A DNA stretch of 64,000 nt from Sutcliffiella halmapala (GCF_002019665.1 NZ_KV917375.1:4477445-4541444); one strand, 5' to 3'. Shown: positions 36,257 to 48,302, numbered from the stretch's first letter. The notes: generated by a model not told the origin, from the letters alone. A program made the numbers and translations.

Positions 36257-37449
36257 GTTATTCCTTTCAAACAAAGCTATTACACAACCGCCACAAAGTA
36301 GATTCACAAACAGGAGCGGTAAGTGTGCCTATCCAGCATGCTTCTACCTTCCATCAATTTGATGTTGATCAGTTCGGCAAATATGATTATGGACGTTCTG
36401 CCAATCCGACTCGTGAGGCTTTAGAGGACACAATTGCTCATCTAGAGGAAGGAACTAGAGGATTTGCATTCTCCTCTGGAATGGCTGCTATTTCAACTGC
36501 TTTTCTTCTTCTTTCTCAAGGTGATCATGTCTTAATTTCAGAGGATGTATATGGTGGTACTTATCGCATGGTTTCTGAGGTACTTTCCCGCTACGGCATT
36601 CAATATACATTTGTCGACATGACGAACCTAGACCTAGTAGAAAGTGAGATTCAACCAAATACGAAGGTTCTCTACGTAGAAACACCTTCTAACCCTTTGC
36701 TAAAGGTAACAGATATAGAAGCAGTAGCAAAACTAGCAAAAAGCATTGGTGCCTGGACCTTTGTTGACAATACATTCCTAACCCCTGCACTTCAAAAGCC
36801 TTTACTGTTAGGAGCAGACCTCGTGCTACATAGCGCGACTAAATTTCTTTCTGGGCATAGTGATGTGGTCGCAGGTCTTGCGGTAGCTAAAGATGAGGAA
36901 ATCGCTAACAAGCTTGGCTTTTTACAAAATTCATTTGGAGCAGTACTCGGAGTTCAAGATGCTTGGCTTGTGCTCAGAGGACTCAAAACACTGCATGTTC
37001 GATTAGAACAGTCTGTAAAAACGGCAACAAAAATTGCCTCATTTTTAGAAAAGCACCCTCAAGTGAAAAAAGTATATTATCCAGGGTTAGTGTCACATGA
37101 AGGTTGCAATCTTCAACATCGTCAGGCGAAAAGTGCTGGTGCGGTGCTTTCTTTTGAGTTAGAAAATGAAGAAGCGCTACGATCCTTTGTTTCCAAGGTT
37201 CAAATCCCAGTTTTCGCCGTCAGCTTAGGTGCCGTAGAATCCATTCTTTCCTTCCCTGCGAAAATGTCACATGCAGCAATGCCTGAAAATGAACGGGCAA
37301 AACGCGGGATTTCGAATGCACTACTCCGTCTCTCTGTTGGTCTCGAGAATGAACAGGACTTAATCGATGATTTTGAAAGAGCATTAGATGATACAACTGT
37401 TATTTCCGCTAATGTAAACGGGAGGGTATACCATGGGAATCTTAGATGA
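36253..37449 (+). CDS. metC: MetC: cystathionine beta-lyase
   Basis: A 398-residue PLP enzyme that cleaves cystathionine to homocysteine, pyruvate and ammonia. It is a paralogue of MetI. PLP lysine motif: [14 protein letters not shown]; other signatures: [31 protein letters not shown]. The start is GTG at 36253, with AAGGAGGT 7 bases upstream, and it overlaps the metI stop (GTGA). The final 17 bases overlap yitJ. Confidence 0.93.
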   Translation: MSYSFQTKLLHNRHKVDSQTGAVSVPIQHASTFHQFDVDQFGKYDYGRSANPTREALEDTIAHLEEGTRGFAFSSGMAAISTAFLLLSQGDHVLISEDVYGGTYRMVSEVLSRYGIQYTFVDMTNLDLVESEIQPNTKVLYVETPSNPLLKVTDIEAVAKLAKSIGAWTFVDNTFLTPALQKPLLLGADLVLHSATKFLSGHSDVVAGLAVAKDEEIANKLGFLQNSFGAVLGVQDAWLVLRGLKTLHVRLEQSVKTATKIASFLEKHPQVKKVYYPGLVSHEGCNLQHRQAKSAGAVLSFELENEEALRSFVSKVQIPVFAVSLGAVESILSFPAKMSHAAMPENERAKRGISNALLRLSVGLENEQDLIDDFERALDDTTVISANVNGRVYHGNLR

Positions 37450-39289
37450 ATTACAACAGGATAAAATACTAATTGCAGATGGAGCTATGGGGACCCTTCT
37501 CTATTCTTATGGTTCTGATTGTTGCTTTGAGGAACTAAATCTTTCACAACCGCAACAAATCTTCAACATTCACCAAGCCTACTTAAATGCTGGTGCAAAT
37601 GTCATTCAAACTAATACGTATGCAGCGAATTATCATAAGTTAGAACGCTATGGGTTACAGGATCAAGTAAAAGAAATCAATAGTGCTGCTGTCCGCTTAG
37701 CGAAAAAGGCTACTCGCAACCACGCTGCCTATGTAGTAGGGACTATTGGTGGAATTCGTGGTATTAAACCAAATGCTACTCCCATAGAAGAGATAAAACG
37801 GACATTCCGTGAGCAGCTTTACTGTCTTCTACTAGAACAAGTGGACGGTATTTTACTGGAAACCTTTTATGACTTGGAAGAACTTGAAACCGTCCTTGCT
37901 ATCGCAAGAAAAGAAACGACTCTCCCTATCATTGCACAGGTCTCTTTGCAAGAGGTCGGATTTATGCAGAATCAAGTACCCATAACGGAAGCATTATCTA
38001 GACTTGAAGTTTTGGGTGCAGACATTGTTGGATTAAACTGTCGTCTCGGTCCCTTTCATATGCTATCCACGCTAGAAGAGGTATCGATTCCAAAGCAGGC
38101 TTTTCTTTCCGCCTATCCTAATGCAAGTTTGCCTTCTTATGTCGATGGAAAATTAAAGTACGAAAGTGATGCGGATTATTTTATCGAAGCCGCTCGATCC
38201 TTCCGTGATCAAGGAGTTCGATTACTCGGAGGCTGTTGCGGAACAACACCTTCCCACATCGAAGCTTTCTCCAAAGCATTAAAAAATGTTGCTCCTGTAA
38301 AAGAAAAATTAGTTAAAACTCGGGACAGAAAAGTCATTATCCCCTCGGTAGCTAAAAAGACTGCACCACCGCTCTATGAAAAGGCAAAAAAAGAACAGTC
38401 TATCATCGTAGAATTGGATCCACCAAGAAAGCTAAATACTGACCGTTTTATGAGTGGAGCCCAAGCCTTGAAGGATGCCGGAATCGATGCGATTACCTTA
38501 GCAGATAACTCTCTAGCATCTCCTCGGGTTTGTAACACCGCTTTAGGATCGATTGTTAAATCCGAAATCGGCTTGCGACCACTGATTCATATTACATGTC
38601 GGGACAGAAATCTTATCGGACTTCAATCTCATATAATGGGACTACACAAGTTAGGTATTCATGATGTCTTGGCAATAACCGGAGATCCAACAAAGGTCGG
38701 CGATTTCCCTGGGGCCTCTTCGGTATATGATGTTACCTCATTCGGTCTAATTAACATGATTAAACAATTTAATGAAGGCATTTCTCTCTCTGGGAAGGAT
38801 CTTGGAGAACGCACAAGTTTCTCTGTCGGGGCTGCCTTTAATCCCAACGTACGGATCATAGATAAAGCGGTCCAACGCTTGGAGAAAAAAATTGAAAGTG
38901 GAGCAGATTATTTTATTAGTCAGCCAGTGTTTTCCGAAGAAAAGCTGCTTGAAATTTATCACGCAACCAAGCATTTAGATACACCTATTTATATTGGCAT
39001 CATGCCATTAACAAGTAGTCAAAATGCCAATTTCCTCCACCATGAAGTGCCTGGAATTAAGCTAACAAAAGGCATTCTGGATACGATGGCAACATATAAA
39101 GACGATCCAAAACAGGCCAGCCAAGAAGGGTTAACCATAGCCAAGGGGTTGTTAGATGCTGCGCTTGAACTTTTCAATGGCATCTACCTTATTACCCCGT
39201 TTATGCGGTACGAGTTAACCGTCGAGCTTGCTAATCATGCCAAAAAATACGGTCCATTCCATTCATCTAGGAGGATACAAAATGTCTAA
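37433..39289 (+). CDS. yitJ: YitJ: homocysteine S-methyltransferase / methylenetetrahydrofolate reductase
   Basis: A 618-residue two-domain protein. Residues 1-285 are a homocysteine-binding barrel with the Zn site at GLNCRLGP and LGGCCGTTP. Residues ~320-600 are a MetF-like reductase ([31 protein letters not shown]). It makes 5-methyl-THF and may transfer its methyl group to homocysteine, so it feeds MetH directly downstream. It overlaps metC by 17 and metH by 8 bases. The domain pair is characteristic of Bacillus YitJ. Confidence 0.93.
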   Translation: MGILDELQQDKILIADGAMGTLLYSYGSDCCFEELNLSQPQQIFNIHQAYLNAGANVIQTNTYAANYHKLERYGLQDQVKEINSAAVRLAKKATRNHAAYVVGTIGGIRGIKPNATPIEEIKRTFREQLYCLLLEQVDGILLETFYDLEELETVLAIARKETTLPIIAQVSLQEVGFMQNQVPITEALSRLEVLGADIVGLNCRLGPFHMLSTLEEVSIPKQAFLSAYPNASLPSYVDGKLKYESDADYFIEAARSFRDQGVRLLGGCCGTTPSHIEAFSKALKNVAPVKEKLVKTRDRKVIIPSVAKKTAPPLYEKAKKEQSIIVELDPPRKLNTDRFMSGAQALKDAGIDAITLADNSLASPRVCNTALGSIVKSEIGLRPLIHITCRDRNLIGLQSHIMGLHKLGIHDVLAITGDPTKVGDFPGASSVYDVTSFGLINMIKQFNEGISLSGKDLGERTSFSVGAAFNPNVRIIDKAVQRLEKKIESGADYFISQPVFSEEKLLEIYHATKHLDTPIYIGIMPLTSSQNANFLHHEVPGIKLTKGILDTMATYKDDPKQASQEGLTIAKGLLDAALELFNGIYLITPFMRYELTVELANHAKKYGPFHSSRRIQNV

Positions 39290-42200
39290 GCCAGTAACAC
39301 TATTAGAGCAGCAAATGAAAAAGAAAATTCTCATCATGGACGGAGCCATGGGAACGATGCTTCAGCAAGAAAATCTTACGGCAGATGATTTTGGTGGTGA
39401 GGAATACGACGGATGTAATGAGTACTTAAATATTACAGCACCTCAAGTTATCGAATATATTCATCTAGAGTATTTAAAGGCCGGTGCCGACATTATCGAA
39501 ACTAATACTTTTGGTGGTACGAATCTAGTTTTAGATGAATATGATCTTGGCGCAAAAGCCTATGAGATTAATAGATTGGGAGCAGAAATTGCCAAGAAAG
39601 CCACTGCACAGATTTCTACAGCAGATTGGCCTAGGTTTGTCGCCGGTTCCATTGGTCCGACTACTAAAACGTTAAGCGTAACAGGCGGTACTACTTTTGA
39701 TGCACTCACAGAATCCTATGCAGAACAAGCGAGGGGCTTAATTGATGGTGGAGCTGACTGCCTATTAATCGAAACCAGTCAAGATATGCTGAATGTGAAA
39801 TGTGGTTTTCTAGGAATACAACAAGCCTTTAAAGCAACTGGAAAAACACTGCCTATCATCATTTCAGGAACGATTGAACCAATGGGGACAACCCTTGCTG
39901 GGCAGGCCATTGATGCCTTTTACATCTCTGTTGAGCATATGAAGCCACTTGCTGTCGGCTTAAACTGCGCAACCGGTCCAGAGTTTATGCAAGATCATAT
40001 TCGAACATTATCCAGTCTTGCCACTAGCGCCGTAAGTTGTTATCCAAATGCTGGCCTCCCTGATGAAGAAGGCCATTACCACGAAACTCCGCAGTCACTT
40101 GCTACGAAACTAGCTGGATTTGCTGAACAAGGCTGGCTTAATATCGTGGGCGGTTGTTGTGGAACGACACCTGATCATATTCGCGCCATCTCAGAAGCGA
40201 TGAAGGAGTGGGAGCCACGTCATGTTTCTGTACCCGAGAATCATCGCGTAGCTGGGATTGAATCGTTTATCTATGATGATCCTTCCTTGCGTCCCATCAT
40301 GGTTGGCGAAAGAACAAATGTTATCGGTTCACGAAAATTTAAACGTTTAATAGCCGAGAAGAAATTTGAAGAAGCGGCAGAAGTAGCAAGAGCACAAGTA
40401 AAAGGTGGAGCTCATGTCATCGATATTTGTCTTGCCGACCCAGACCGAGATGAGCTCGAGGACATGACGGCATTCGTGCAGGAGGTCGTCAAGAAAGTAA
40501 AAGTACCACTTGTCATCGATTCTACCGATGATGAAGTAATAGAAGCCGCACTGAAACATTCACAAGGAAAGGCCATTATTAACTCTATCAATCTAGAAGA
40601 TGGTGAGGAGCGCTTTGAAAAAGTAATCCCGCTTGTTCATAAGTACGGAGCAGCGTTGGTGGTTGGTACTATTGATGAGATTGGCATGGGCGTAACCGCA
40701 GAAAGGAAGCTTGAGATTGCGAGACGTTCGTATGACCTTTTAATAAATAAATACAAGGTCTCCCCCACTGACCTTATTTTTGACCCACTCGTTTTCCCCG
40801 TAGGAACGGGAGATGAACAATATATTGGCTCGGCTAATGCAACAGTCGAAGGGATTCGCTTAATCAAAAAGCATTTCCCTCAATGCTTAACCGTTCTTGG
40901 AATCAGCAATGTTTCTTTTGGACTTCCACCAGTGGGTCGTGAAGTATTAAATGCGGTATTTCTTTATCACTGTACACAAGCAGGTTTGGACTATGCGCTT
41001 GTGAATACCGAGAAGCTCGAACGATTTGCTTCTATCCCAAAAGAAGAAGTCACCATGGCCGAAAAGCTTTTGTTCGAAACAACAGATGAGACATTAGCAG
41101 AGTTTACGGCCTTTTACAGAGGAAAAAAGAAAGAAATCAAATCAAATATACCAAATATGCCGCTTGAGGAACGTCTTGCTTATTATGTTGTGGAAGGAAC
41201 AAAGGAGGGGCTACTCCCTGATCTTGAACTAGCTTTAGCAGCCTACCCTGCCCCACTTGATATTATTAATGGGCCGCTTATGGATGGCATGAAGGAAGTG
41301 GGACGTCTGTTCAATGACAACCAGCTTATTGTCGCCGAAGTACTTCAAAGCGCAGAAGTCATGAAAGCCTCCGTCGCTTTTTTAGAGCCGCATATGGAGA
41401 TAAATGATTCATCCTCTTCCAAAGGTAAAATTCTGTTGGCCACCGTTAAAGGAGATGTCCATGATATAGGGAAAAACTTAGTCGATATTATATTAAGCAA
41501 CAACGGCTTTGATGTCGTGGATTTAGGGATTAAGGTGACCCCTAGTAGTTTAATTCAGGCAATTCAAAAAGAAAAACCTGATATTATTGGTCTTTCTGGA
41601 TTGCTCGTTAAATCGGCACAACAAATGGTGATAACAGCGAACGATATGAAGCAAGCAGGCATTTCTACTCCTATTATGGTTGGGGGCGCTGCCCTTTCAC
41701 GAAAATTTACAGATCATAAAATAGCAAAGGAATATGAAGGACTAGTTTTGTATGCCAAGGATGCGATGAACGGTCTTTCCCTCGCCAATCAGTTGCGCTC
41801 TCCTGAGGAGCTAGAGCTTTTAGTAGCTCAGCAACAGGAAAAGAAAAGTAAACTAGTAGAAAGGGGCTCCTCAGTAGGAGAGGTCAGCACTACAGCGGTA
41901 GCCGTAAAGGTTCGCTCCGCAGTCTCTCGAGATACGAAGGTGTTTGTCCCAAATGATACGAAGAGGCATTTATTACGAAATTACTCTGTCTCTCACGTTG
42001 AGCCTTATATTAATATGCAAATGCTAATTGGACATCATCTCGGAGTAAAAGGCAAGATCGCCAACCTCATTGCGGAGAAGGATGAACGTACCCTTCAAGT
42101 AAAAGGCGTTGTCGACCAATTGCTATCAGAAGCGAAGCAAAAAAAACTCATTACACCAGCTGCTGTGTATCAATTTTTCCCTGCTCAGTCTGAAGATAAT

Positions 42201-42737
42201 ACACTATTGATCTATCATCCTGAGGACCATTCCACTGTGATTGAACAATTTGAGTTTCCAAGACAAACAAAGGAGCCTTACTTATGCTTGTCTGATTATG
42301 TAAGGGCAAAGGATAGTGGCGAAATGGACTATGTCGGGCTATTTGCCGTCACAGCTGGCAGAGGAATCCGTGAACTTGCTGCCGCATATAAAAAGGAAGG
42401 TCGCTTTCTAGAAAGCCATGCCTTACAAGCCCTCGCACTGGAAACTGCGGAAGGACTTGCAGAGCTTGTTCACCAGCAAATGCGCGATCGCTTTGGTTTT
42501 CCTGATCCCGTCAGTTTTACGATGAAAGAACGGTTCGCAGCTAAATACCAAGGACAACGCTTTTCCTTTGGCTATCCAGCCTGTCCGAATTTAGAGGATC
42601 AAGAAAAGCTATTTAAACTGTTACAACCTGAGGATATTGGAATTGAATTAACAGATGGCTGTATGATGGAACCCGAAGCCTCCGTATCTGCTATCGTATT
42701 CGCCCATCCCGAGGCACGGTATTTTAATGTATTGTAA
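39282..42737 (+). CDS. metH: Cobalamin-dependent methionine synthase
   Basis: A 1151-residue four-module enzyme. Module 1 binds homocysteine (~1-325, Zn cysteines at GLNCATGP and GGCCGTTP). Module 2 is pterin-binding (~340-620, [24 protein letters not shown]). Module 3 is B12-binding (~650-880, with [10 protein letters not shown] holding the lower axial His). Module 4 is the SAM-dependent reactivation domain (~905-1150, [20 protein letters not shown]). It methylates homocysteine to methionine. The ATG at 39282 has AGGAGG 7 bases upstream; the frame upstream of it is inside yitJ. It ends the S-box operon, with a terminator 133 bases on. Confidence 0.96.
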   Translation: MSKPVTLLEQQMKKKILIMDGAMGTMLQQENLTADDFGGEEYDGCNEYLNITAPQVIEYIHLEYLKAGADIIETNTFGGTNLVLDEYDLGAKAYEINRLGAEIAKKATAQISTADWPRFVAGSIGPTTKTLSVTGGTTFDALTESYAEQARGLIDGGADCLLIETSQDMLNVKCGFLGIQQAFKATGKTLPIIISGTIEPMGTTLAGQAIDAFYISVEHMKPLAVGLNCATGPEFMQDHIRTLSSLATSAVSCYPNAGLPDEEGHYHETPQSLATKLAGFAEQGWLNIVGGCCGTTPDHIRAISEAMKEWEPRHVSVPENHRVAGIESFIYDDPSLRPIMVGERTNVIGSRKFKRLIAEKKFEEAAEVARAQVKGGAHVIDICLADPDRDELEDMTAFVQEVVKKVKVPLVIDSTDDEVIEAALKHSQGKAIINSINLEDGEERFEKVIPLVHKYGAALVVGTIDEIGMGVTAERKLEIARRSYDLLINKYKVSPTDLIFDPLVFPVGTGDEQYIGSANATVEGIRLIKKHFPQCLTVLGISNVSFGLPPVGREVLNAVFLYHCTQAGLDYALVNTEKLERFASIPKEEVTMAEKLLFETTDETLAEFTAFYRGKKKEIKSNIPNMPLEERLAYYVVEGTKEGLLPDLELALAAYPAPLDIINGPLMDGMKEVGRLFNDNQLIVAEVLQSAEVMKASVAFLEPHMEINDSSSSKGKILLATVKGDVHDIGKNLVDIILSNNGFDVVDLGIKVTPSSLIQAIQKEKPDIIGLSGLLVKSAQQMVITANDMKQAGISTPIMVGGAALSRKFTDHKIAKEYEGLVLYAKDAMNGLSLANQLRSPEELELLVAQQQEKKSKLVERGSSVGEVSTTAVAVKVRSAVSRDTKVFVPNDTKRHLLRNYSVSHVEPYINMQMLIGHHLGVKGKIANLIAEKDERTLQVKGVVDQLLSEAKQKKLITPAAVYQFFPAQSEDNTLLIYHPEDHSTVIEQFEFPRQTKEPYLCLSDYVRAKDSGEMDYVGLFAVTAGRGIRELAAAYKKEGRFLESHALQALALETAEGLAELVHQQMRDRFGFPDPVSFTMKERFAAKYQGQRFSFGYPACPNLEDQEKLFKLLQPEDIGIELTDGCMMEPEASVSAIVFAHPEARYFNVL

Positions 42738-42869
42738 AGCAAAAAGAAGCATATTGAGGTTAATCTAACAGTTTTACTTGCGAGGTGCAAAACTGTATAT
42801 CTTAAGACCAAATTAAAATGGCAAATCACATAAACTTTACAGCATGATTCACATTATATTTCACAGTCA

Positions 42870-42910
42870 AAAAGGCTTAAAGATGCATATATCTCTAAGC
42901 CTTTTTTATT
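42870..42910 (+). terminator. Terminator of the methionine operon
   Basis: Stem AAAAGGCTTA-A-AGA with the complementary TCT-C-TAAGCCTTTT and a T-run. Confidence 0.85.
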
Positions 42911-42973
42911 TTCCTTTTTCGTGAAACCAACTGTAAGTTGTACCAGTTCATTAGATGCTAAAGCGAGTTTGAT

Positions 42974-43164
42974 AAATAAGCGGAGAAATTTCTCTTATTT
43001 AGGAAATAGCACTAAAAATTGCTTAAATAAACGGAAGGATTCCGACTATTGACTCGAAAAACGTGAAAATGGGTAATTTTGCTTGGCTTAGACGGAAAAT
43101 CTCCCCTTATTTACCCCGAATCCAGCTCTATTCTGCAGTTTAGTCGGAAAATCTCCGCTAATTT
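42974..43164. repeat. Four-hairpin intergenic element, copy 1
   Basis: Four short palindromic units at 42974-43002, 43024-43051, 43087-43112 and 43139-43164. Cores: CGGAGAAATTTCTC, CGGAAGGATTCCG, CGGAAAATCTCC and CGGAAAATCTCCG, mostly flanked by ATAA/TTAT. Centres are spaced 49, 63 and 52 bases. A second copy with nearly the same spacing is at 57465-57653. It lies directly downstream of the metH terminator; no gene is in this interval. Confidence 0.8.
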
Positions 43165-43344
43165 TAAAATCACTAAAGAGTTGATCAATCATAAAAAACG
43201 CACTGTGAATTATATGACGAATTCAAGTGCGTTTTGCTATGTGTTTTATAATGTTTGCACCTTTAAACTTTAAAGTAAACCCATTAGAGGTTAATCAGTA
43301 TGCTTCTTTTCTAATGTGAAGGATACATTATCCAACCCGTTATT

Positions 43345-44661
43345 TTAGAGTTCTACCTCAACAGCTAACTCTTCAAAAAAGTGTGTAACCTTCGAATAGT
43401 GAATCTTTAAGTCTTCTGTAATTGAAACATTCGGAAAATGAACTTCTAAAACTGCTCCCCTTTGAACATAGGAGCTTGGGCGATACCAATTATCATCTTT
43501 ATCGAAGACCCTTAGCTCATTGATTGGCCAGTTGACAGTTTGACTTGGTGTCTCCATTCTCACTACTAAGTCCCCTCTTTGATTTTTAACTTCTGTTACC
43601 TTCAATATCGTCGAATTATTAGGGTGAAGAGTGGTTCCTGGCTTTAATGACTGAACTTTACTATTTCCTATACTGTATAGATATGGAATTATCGTATAGG
43701 TTTCTATAGTGTCATTAGGTACGAGTATTGTCTCCATCGTGTAAGGGATAAATCGCATAATTGTATCTGTTAAATGGTGAGGAGACATGGACGATATAGG
43801 ATCCTGTATTTGATGTACACCATTTTTATTTTTTGTCGTGATTAAAAACTCTTGAAATGTATCCTTAGAAAGCTTCATTCTTTCTTCTTCTGGTATCTTA
43901 AGTTGTGTCTCAACTGAAAGCTTGGATGGTGATTTTTTAATTCTTTTCACTCCGAATGAATGATCAGAAAGTGCTTTTGCATAAATATTGACATTTTTTT
44001 CATCGTAAGCCTCTTCTTTCTTTAAATCAAAGGCAAAGCTCCAGCTGGCTTCTTCGGGATCTTTTAATTTTAATTCTAAATCTTTTAATTTTAATTCTAA
44101 ATCTATTTTTGCATCAGCGGGAAAATACTTAGATCCAGTAAACTCTATTGTTCCATCCTCAATTGGTCCATCAAAGCCCATTACCCCGTGGCTTTGAGTA
44201 GTAGGATCATCGTTTATCATTAATTTGTATTCCAAGTTACTATTTATTGTTCTATCTGCTAAGACTTCATATCCAATTACTAACTGTGAATGATCAAAGT
44301 ATGCCTCTTTCAAGTTAAGGGTAATCCCATTATCTTCTGCTGAAAGGGATAACTTCTCCACTCTCCCTTCCTCTACTACCTTCTTTATACCTGCGTCTCC
44401 ATACTTATAGAGAGGGCTATCCTCGTAGGCTTGTCCTTGCGTATTTTCTGAGTTTAGTAAGGTTGCCTGGAGTAATACTGTGAGGATCCCAAGCACTAAA
44501 ATAGAGGCAATATTCACCTTCCATTTCTGCATCCTGCTGCTTCTTTTTCGCTCCTGCTGCTGCCCTACCTCCAGCGCCTTTCTCACCGTTGCATCTAGTC
44601 TCTCTTTCGGAATAGGTATTTGGTCGATTTCTGATTTGATTTCTTGACTAAACCTCTCCAT
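43345..44661 (-). CDS. DUF4179-type membrane anti-sigma factor
   Basis: A 438-residue protein. Residues 1-48 are cytoplasmic, one membrane helix is at about 49-68 (VNIASILVLGILTVLLQATLL), and the rest is outside. The extracellular part starts with a DUF4179 region (~75-170), followed by a long beta-rich region. Such proteins are usually partners of the ECF sigma gene overlapping them; here the overlap is 14 bases. Near residues 190-200 a 21-base tandem duplication repeats LKDLELK in frame. The signal sensed is unknown. Confidence 0.8.
   Translation of the reverse strand: MERFSQEIKSEIDQIPIPKERLDATVRKALEVGQQQERKRSSRMQKWKVNIASILVLGILTVLLQATLLNSENTQGQAYEDSPLYKYGDAGIKKVVEEGRVEKLSLSAEDNGITLNLKEAYFDHSQLVIGYEVLADRTINSNLEYKLMINDDPTTQSHGVMGFDGPIEDGTIEFTGSKYFPADAKIDLELKLKDLELKLKDPEEASWSFAFDLKKEEAYDEKNVNIYAKALSDHSFGVKRIKKSPSKLSVETQLKIPEEERMKLSKDTFQEFLITTKNKNGVHQIQDPISSMSPHHLTDTIMRFIPYTMETILVPNDTIETYTIIPYLYSIGNSKVQSLKPGTTLHPNNSTILKVTEVKNQRGDLVVRMETPSQTVNWPINELRVFDKDDNWYRPSSYVQRGAVLEVHFPNVSITEDLKIHYSKVTHFFEELAVEVEL
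44061..44102. repeat. Two-copy 21-base tandem repeat inside the anti-sigma gene
   Basis: The unit starting CTTTTAATTTTAATTCTAAA is 21 bases long and occurs twice exactly, back to back, adding seven residues in frame. It could arise by replication slippage. Confidence 0.9.
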
Positions 44662-45175
44662 ACAGCTCTCCTCCTTTATCTAAATTGCTCTTTACTTGGG
44701 ATAGGGTGCGGTGCAATTGCGACTTAATAGTTCCTTCAGGCTTATCAAGTAATTGCGCAATTTCTTTCAGTGAGTAACCGTAATAAAATCGCATGATTAA
44801 GAGCGTCTTTTGTTCGGGCTTTAGCATGTCCAATACTTCTTCCAGGTCCATTCTATGTATCGATTGGTCACTGTTCTTCATACTTGGTTCATGCTTATCC
44901 AACTCTAACAAGGTTACTTTGTTCTTTTTTCTAATCGCATTAATAGCTGTATTGATAAGGATTCGCGTCATCCAGGTTGAGAAATATTCTGGCTGCTCTA
45001 GCTTGTGAAACGCTTTATAACCATTAATAATGGCATCCTGAACGACATCTAAAGCATCCTGTTCATTTCTCATATAGGTGTAGGCCACTCGATATAGCTT
45101 GTCTTGCTCACTTTTTATTAGCTCTTCAAAGGTTGGAAGATTGGTTCGTTTAAACAACGCCTTTAATTTTTTCAC
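44648..45175 (-). CDS. ECF-family RNA polymerase sigma factor
   Basis: A 175-residue sigma factor. Region 2 (about 20-90) has YRVAYTYMRNEQDALDVVQDA and FSTWMTRILINTAIN. Region 4 (about 110-165) has LLIMRFYYGYSLKEIAQLLD and GTIKSQLHRTLSQVKS. The start is GTG at 45175, with a perfect AAAGGAGGT 6 bases upstream. It overlaps the downstream anti-sigma gene, so they are translated together. A possible ECF-type promoter (GGAAC-N15-CGTG) lies upstream, suggesting autoregulation. Confidence 0.92.
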   Translation of the reverse strand: MKKLKALFKRTNLPTFEELIKSEQDKLYRVAYTYMRNEQDALDVVQDAIINGYKAFHKLEQPEYFSTWMTRILINTAINAIRKKNKVTLLELDKHEPSMKNSDQSIHRMDLEEVLDMLKPEQKTLLIMRFYYGYSLKEIAQLLDKPEGTIKSQLHRTLSQVKSNLDKGGELYGEV

Positions 45176-45201
45176 TTTGTGACCTCCTTTCATACATTAG
45201 A

Positions 45202-45225
45202 CACGTCACTTCGGTAATCCGTTCC
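45202..45225 (-). promoter_or_regulatory. Possible autoregulated ECF promoter
   Basis: On the minus strand GGAAC, 15 bases, CGTG, then TCTAA, 27 bases before the GTG start. It resembles ECF promoters (GAAC at -35, CGTC at -10), but the -10 differs by one base. Confidence 0.4.
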
Positions 45226-45251
45226 AAAAACATTTTAATTTTCCATATAAA

Positions 45252-45285
45252 AATACCCTAACCATGTCTGAATGGCTAGGGTATT
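45252..45285 (-). terminator. Terminator after the chemoreceptor gene
   Basis: A 14-base stem AATACCCTAACCAT / ATGGCTAGGGTATT (one mismatch), 6-base loop, minus-strand T-run. Confidence 0.88.
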
Positions 45286-45291
45286 CTTCTT

Positions 45292-47271
45292 TTATAACTT
45301 AAATCTCTTAATCAATTCATTTAAATCTTCACTTAATGTTAGGAGTTCTTCTGATGAGTAGGCGATGCTATTAATCGCTTTTACTTGTTCATCGGTGGAA
45401 GCAGCAATTTCTTCTGTACCAGCTGCAGATTGTTCTGCAATAGCGGAGATGCTTTGGACAGATGCTAATACTTCTTCTTTTGAATCATTCATAACATTCA
45501 TATTTTGCATGATTTGATCGATGAACTGAGTGATTGAACGAATATTCGTTGCGATGTATTCAAAAGATTCTCCAGTGTCTTTTACCGCATCACTTTGTTC
45601 AACCGAAATTTTATTTGTTTTTTCCATTTCAGCTAATATTACCTTGGACTCCTCTTGGATGCTGGAAATAGTATGCTTAATATGGTTCGTGGATTCAGCT
45701 GATTGTTCTGCAAGCTTCCTAACTTCTGTTGCCACTACAGCAAATCCTCTGCCATGCTCTCCCGCTCTTGCAGCTTCGATACTTGCATTTAAAGCTAAAA
45801 GGTTCGTCTGGTTGGAAATTTCATTAATCGTATGGGTTATTTCTTCAATATTATTTATTTTGTCCGTAAATTGGGACATGAGCGTATTTAAACTACGAAC
45901 AATTTCTGTTGATTCATTCGTATGACTTGTTAACACTTCTAATTTCTTCATGCCATGATCATTAGCTTGAACAATTTGGCTTGATAGCTCTCTTAAGTCA
46001 TCTTGTTTCGATAGCACATCTTCAATATTGTCCGCAAGATTTTGCGTAATATTATTCGTACTTTCCAGATCTGTCGCTTGTTGGACAGCACCCTTTGAAA
46101 GCTCCTCAATGGCACGATTCATTTCCTCACTTGTAGCAGCAACCTCTTCTGCAACTGCACTCATATCCTCCACAGAGGCTTTTACTTTCTGAGAAGATGT
46201 GCCTACTGTCCCAATCATTTGCCTCATATTCACAAGCATTGTTTGGAAGGATGCCGACAATACGCCAATCTCATCCTTAGACGTAGTACGTATATCTCCT
46301 GATAAATCACCCTGTGCTACTTTAGAAACAGCAGCATTTAGTTCAAGGATTGGCTTAGTCATATATTTAGCTAATAGGAAGGTAACGATACTAGCCATAG
46401 CTAACGAAATCAAGCCAATAATCATAATGTTGCGTAATAAATCATGGGCTAGAGAAAGCATATCCTTTTCAAGATATACGCCTCCTATTTTCCAGCCTGT
46501 CTCGCCTATCGTTTCATAAACTAATACTCGGTTTTCCCCATTATACGTGTAATATTGAGTTCCAGTATTCCCTGTATAAATCTCTTCGATAAAAGGAAGC
46601 TCCATTAAGTTCTCCCCTAACATTGTAGGGTGAACAAGTGCCGTTCCTTTATTATCTAGTAAAATACTGTATCCTTCATACCCTATTTGTCGTTCTTGTA
46701 CTATTTCACCAAGTGAATGTAGGTTTAAATCAGCGCCCATTACTCCTGCTATCTGTCCATTTACTATGATTGCTTTAGCTAAAGTAATCACTGGTTCACC
46801 TGTATCTCCATCAATATAAACATCAGTATGAATGATGTCATCTGGACTTTGAATAGCCATTTGATACCATTCTCTATCCGTTGGGTCAAATCCAGCTGGT
46901 AGATTAATTGTTGGTGTTGTATGGAGCTCTTTCGTTGGTGTAGCAAAATAGATTAACTGAATATCAGGGAATTCAGTTACTATTTTTGTAAAATCTTCAT
47001 TAATGGTAGAAAGGACTTGATTATTCTTGGTTGATAAATATTCACCGATATAGTTACTCTCAGATTGATAACTCACTATACTAGTAAAATTATTTAAATA
47101 TATATTGATAAAATTACTAAGATCCTTCATAGATCCTTCTGCATCAGAAACAGCATTGCTCTCTATTTTTGATTTCGCTTGTAAATATGTACCCGCTCCC
47201 ACAGCCGCAATAATAAGGAAGATAACGACAGTAAAAGCTAAGATCAGTTTGCTTTTTAATGACTGAAACAT
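45292..47271 (-). CDS. Methyl-accepting chemotaxis protein with dCache sensor
   Basis: A 659-residue transducer. TM1 (~8-30) and TM2 (~278-300) flank a dCache-type ligand domain with the motifs [17 protein letters not shown] and [17 protein letters not shown] follows (~300-352), then a signalling domain with the kinase-contact tip [21 protein letters not shown] and [19 protein letters not shown]. It controls CheA. PTDREWY plus D in the distal region resembles amino-acid-binding dCache domains, but the ligand cannot be fixed. It stands alone. Confidence 0.93.
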   Translation of the reverse strand: MFQSLKSKLILAFTVVIFLIIAAVGAGTYLQAKSKIESNAVSDAEGSMKDLSNFINIYLNNFTSIVSYQSESNYIGEYLSTKNNQVLSTINEDFTKIVTEFPDIQLIYFATPTKELHTTPTINLPAGFDPTDREWYQMAIQSPDDIIHTDVYIDGDTGEPVITLAKAIIVNGQIAGVMGADLNLHSLGEIVQERQIGYEGYSILLDNKGTALVHPTMLGENLMELPFIEEIYTGNTGTQYYTYNGENRVLVYETIGETGWKIGGVYLEKDMLSLAHDLLRNIMIIGLISLAMASIVTFLLAKYMTKPILELNAAVSKVAQGDLSGDIRTTSKDEIGVLSASFQTMLVNMRQMIGTVGTSSQKVKASVEDMSAVAEEVAATSEEMNRAIEELSKGAVQQATDLESTNNITQNLADNIEDVLSKQDDLRELSSQIVQANDHGMKKLEVLTSHTNESTEIVRSLNTLMSQFTDKINNIEEITHTINEISNQTNLLALNASIEAARAGEHGRGFAVVATEVRKLAEQSAESTNHIKHTISSIQEESKVILAEMEKTNKISVEQSDAVKDTGESFEYIATNIRSITQFIDQIMQNMNVMNDSKEEVLASVQSISAIAEQSAAGTEEIAASTDEQVKAINSIAYSSEELLTLSEDLNELIKRFKL

Positions 47272-47399
47272 AACTAAACCCCTTTAAAATAAACATTTAG
47301 TTATTATATCGGTTTAATAAGAAAAATGTTTATAATATAGGATTATTAACGCTTCATAATATAATCTAGATGTTACAAACTCAGGTAGTTTTAAATCAC

Positions 47400-48074
47400 T
47401 TATCCCAAAACCTTGCTTATCTTTTTCAGCGCTGGTTCACTGCTAATCTCGGAAAAGTGTCTAATTAATTCCTTTCTCGCTTCTTCTTTATCTATATCAA
47501 GCTCTTCTATTTTATTTTTTGTCATCCACGTTTTCATCGTTTCATAGGAGGTGCTGCTCCAGCCGTTTTTCTCGCCATTTACGTCTTGCTTCTCCTTCGT
47601 TCCTGATACGACAATATCCATGCTCCCTTGTAGTTCAAGTAGCGCTTGATCAAACGACTTTTTCTGCTCTTTGTCCCGCATATCAGCCTTTGCTCGAAGA
47701 ACTCTCGTATCAATGCCTTCCTCTTCGCTAATAATCGTAAAGAGCTTGAGCGCTTCTCGTGACATATATCCTTTATTGTAGCGATTTTGAACCGAATCCT
47801 GGCTACCTAGAACAATTTTCACGTAAGGCAACAATCCCCGAGAAATGAACACCGCTTTTTTCTTCATAAATTTCCCGTAAGCTGCTACTCCCTCTGCTGC
47901 AAATTGAGTACGCCACTTCCATGGATCCAACTCTGAGTTTGTATGCCAGTTCTCCTCAAGCGTGATTCGATTCAATGCAGGGTATTCGTCAAAAAGTGGT
48001 GCAAGTGGCAATAATCCAAGCTCATTAATCACTTGAACCGCTTCTTCATATGTATGGATGATCGGTTGATTCAT
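47400..48074 (-). CDS. AlkZ-related protein of unknown function
   Basis: A 224-residue soluble protein. The N-terminus has YEEAVQVINELGLLPLAPL and the middle part WKWRTQFAAEGVAAYGKFMKK, which recalls the winged-helix AlkZ/YcaQ DNA glycosylase-like group that some databases call AlkZ-related. The match is from pattern memory, so the assignment is tentative. The ATG at 48074 has AAGGAGAGG before it; the longer frame lacks a site. The gene is single, with the divergent PadR gene 228 bases upstream. Confidence 0.55.
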   Translation of the reverse strand: MNQPIIHTYEEAVQVINELGLLPLAPLFDEYPALNRITLEENWHTNSELDPWKWRTQFAAEGVAAYGKFMKKKAVFISRGLLPYVKIVLGSQDSVQNRYNKGYMSREALKLFTIISEEEGIDTRVLRAKADMRDKEQKKSFDQALLELQGSMDIVVSGTKEKQDVNGEKNGWSSTSYETMKTWMTKNKIEELDIDKEEARKELIRHFSEISSEPALKKISKVLG

Positions 48075-48204
48075 ATAAACCCTCTCCTTCAAACAGCTTT
48101 TTATAAAGCTATTTCTACAAACTCTGCTGATTGTCCTTTTTTAATACTGATTTGATTTTTTCAAACCGAATACTTTATAAAAGAATTTTATTTCTTATCT
48201 TGCA

Positions 48205-48290
48205 TTGCAAGGTACCGACACATATAATTAATAGTATCATGTATTACAAGTTACCGATGCGCATAGCTATATTGTATAACAAAGTACCAG
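48205..48290 (+). promoter_or_regulatory. Three direct repeats before the PadR gene
   Basis: GCAAGGTACCGA, ACAAGTTACCGA and ACAAAGTACCAG recur with spacings of 39 and 33 bases, ending 13 bases before the padR start. They may be operator sites for PadR itself. Confidence 0.45.
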
Positions 48291-48302
48291 TGGGGTGAGA
48301 AC

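Noticed and set aside
42974-43164. Possible CRISPR array because of regularly spaced repeats
   Set aside because: Units are short imperfect palindromes of variable sequence with AT-rich, partly similar gaps; no cas genes are nearby.
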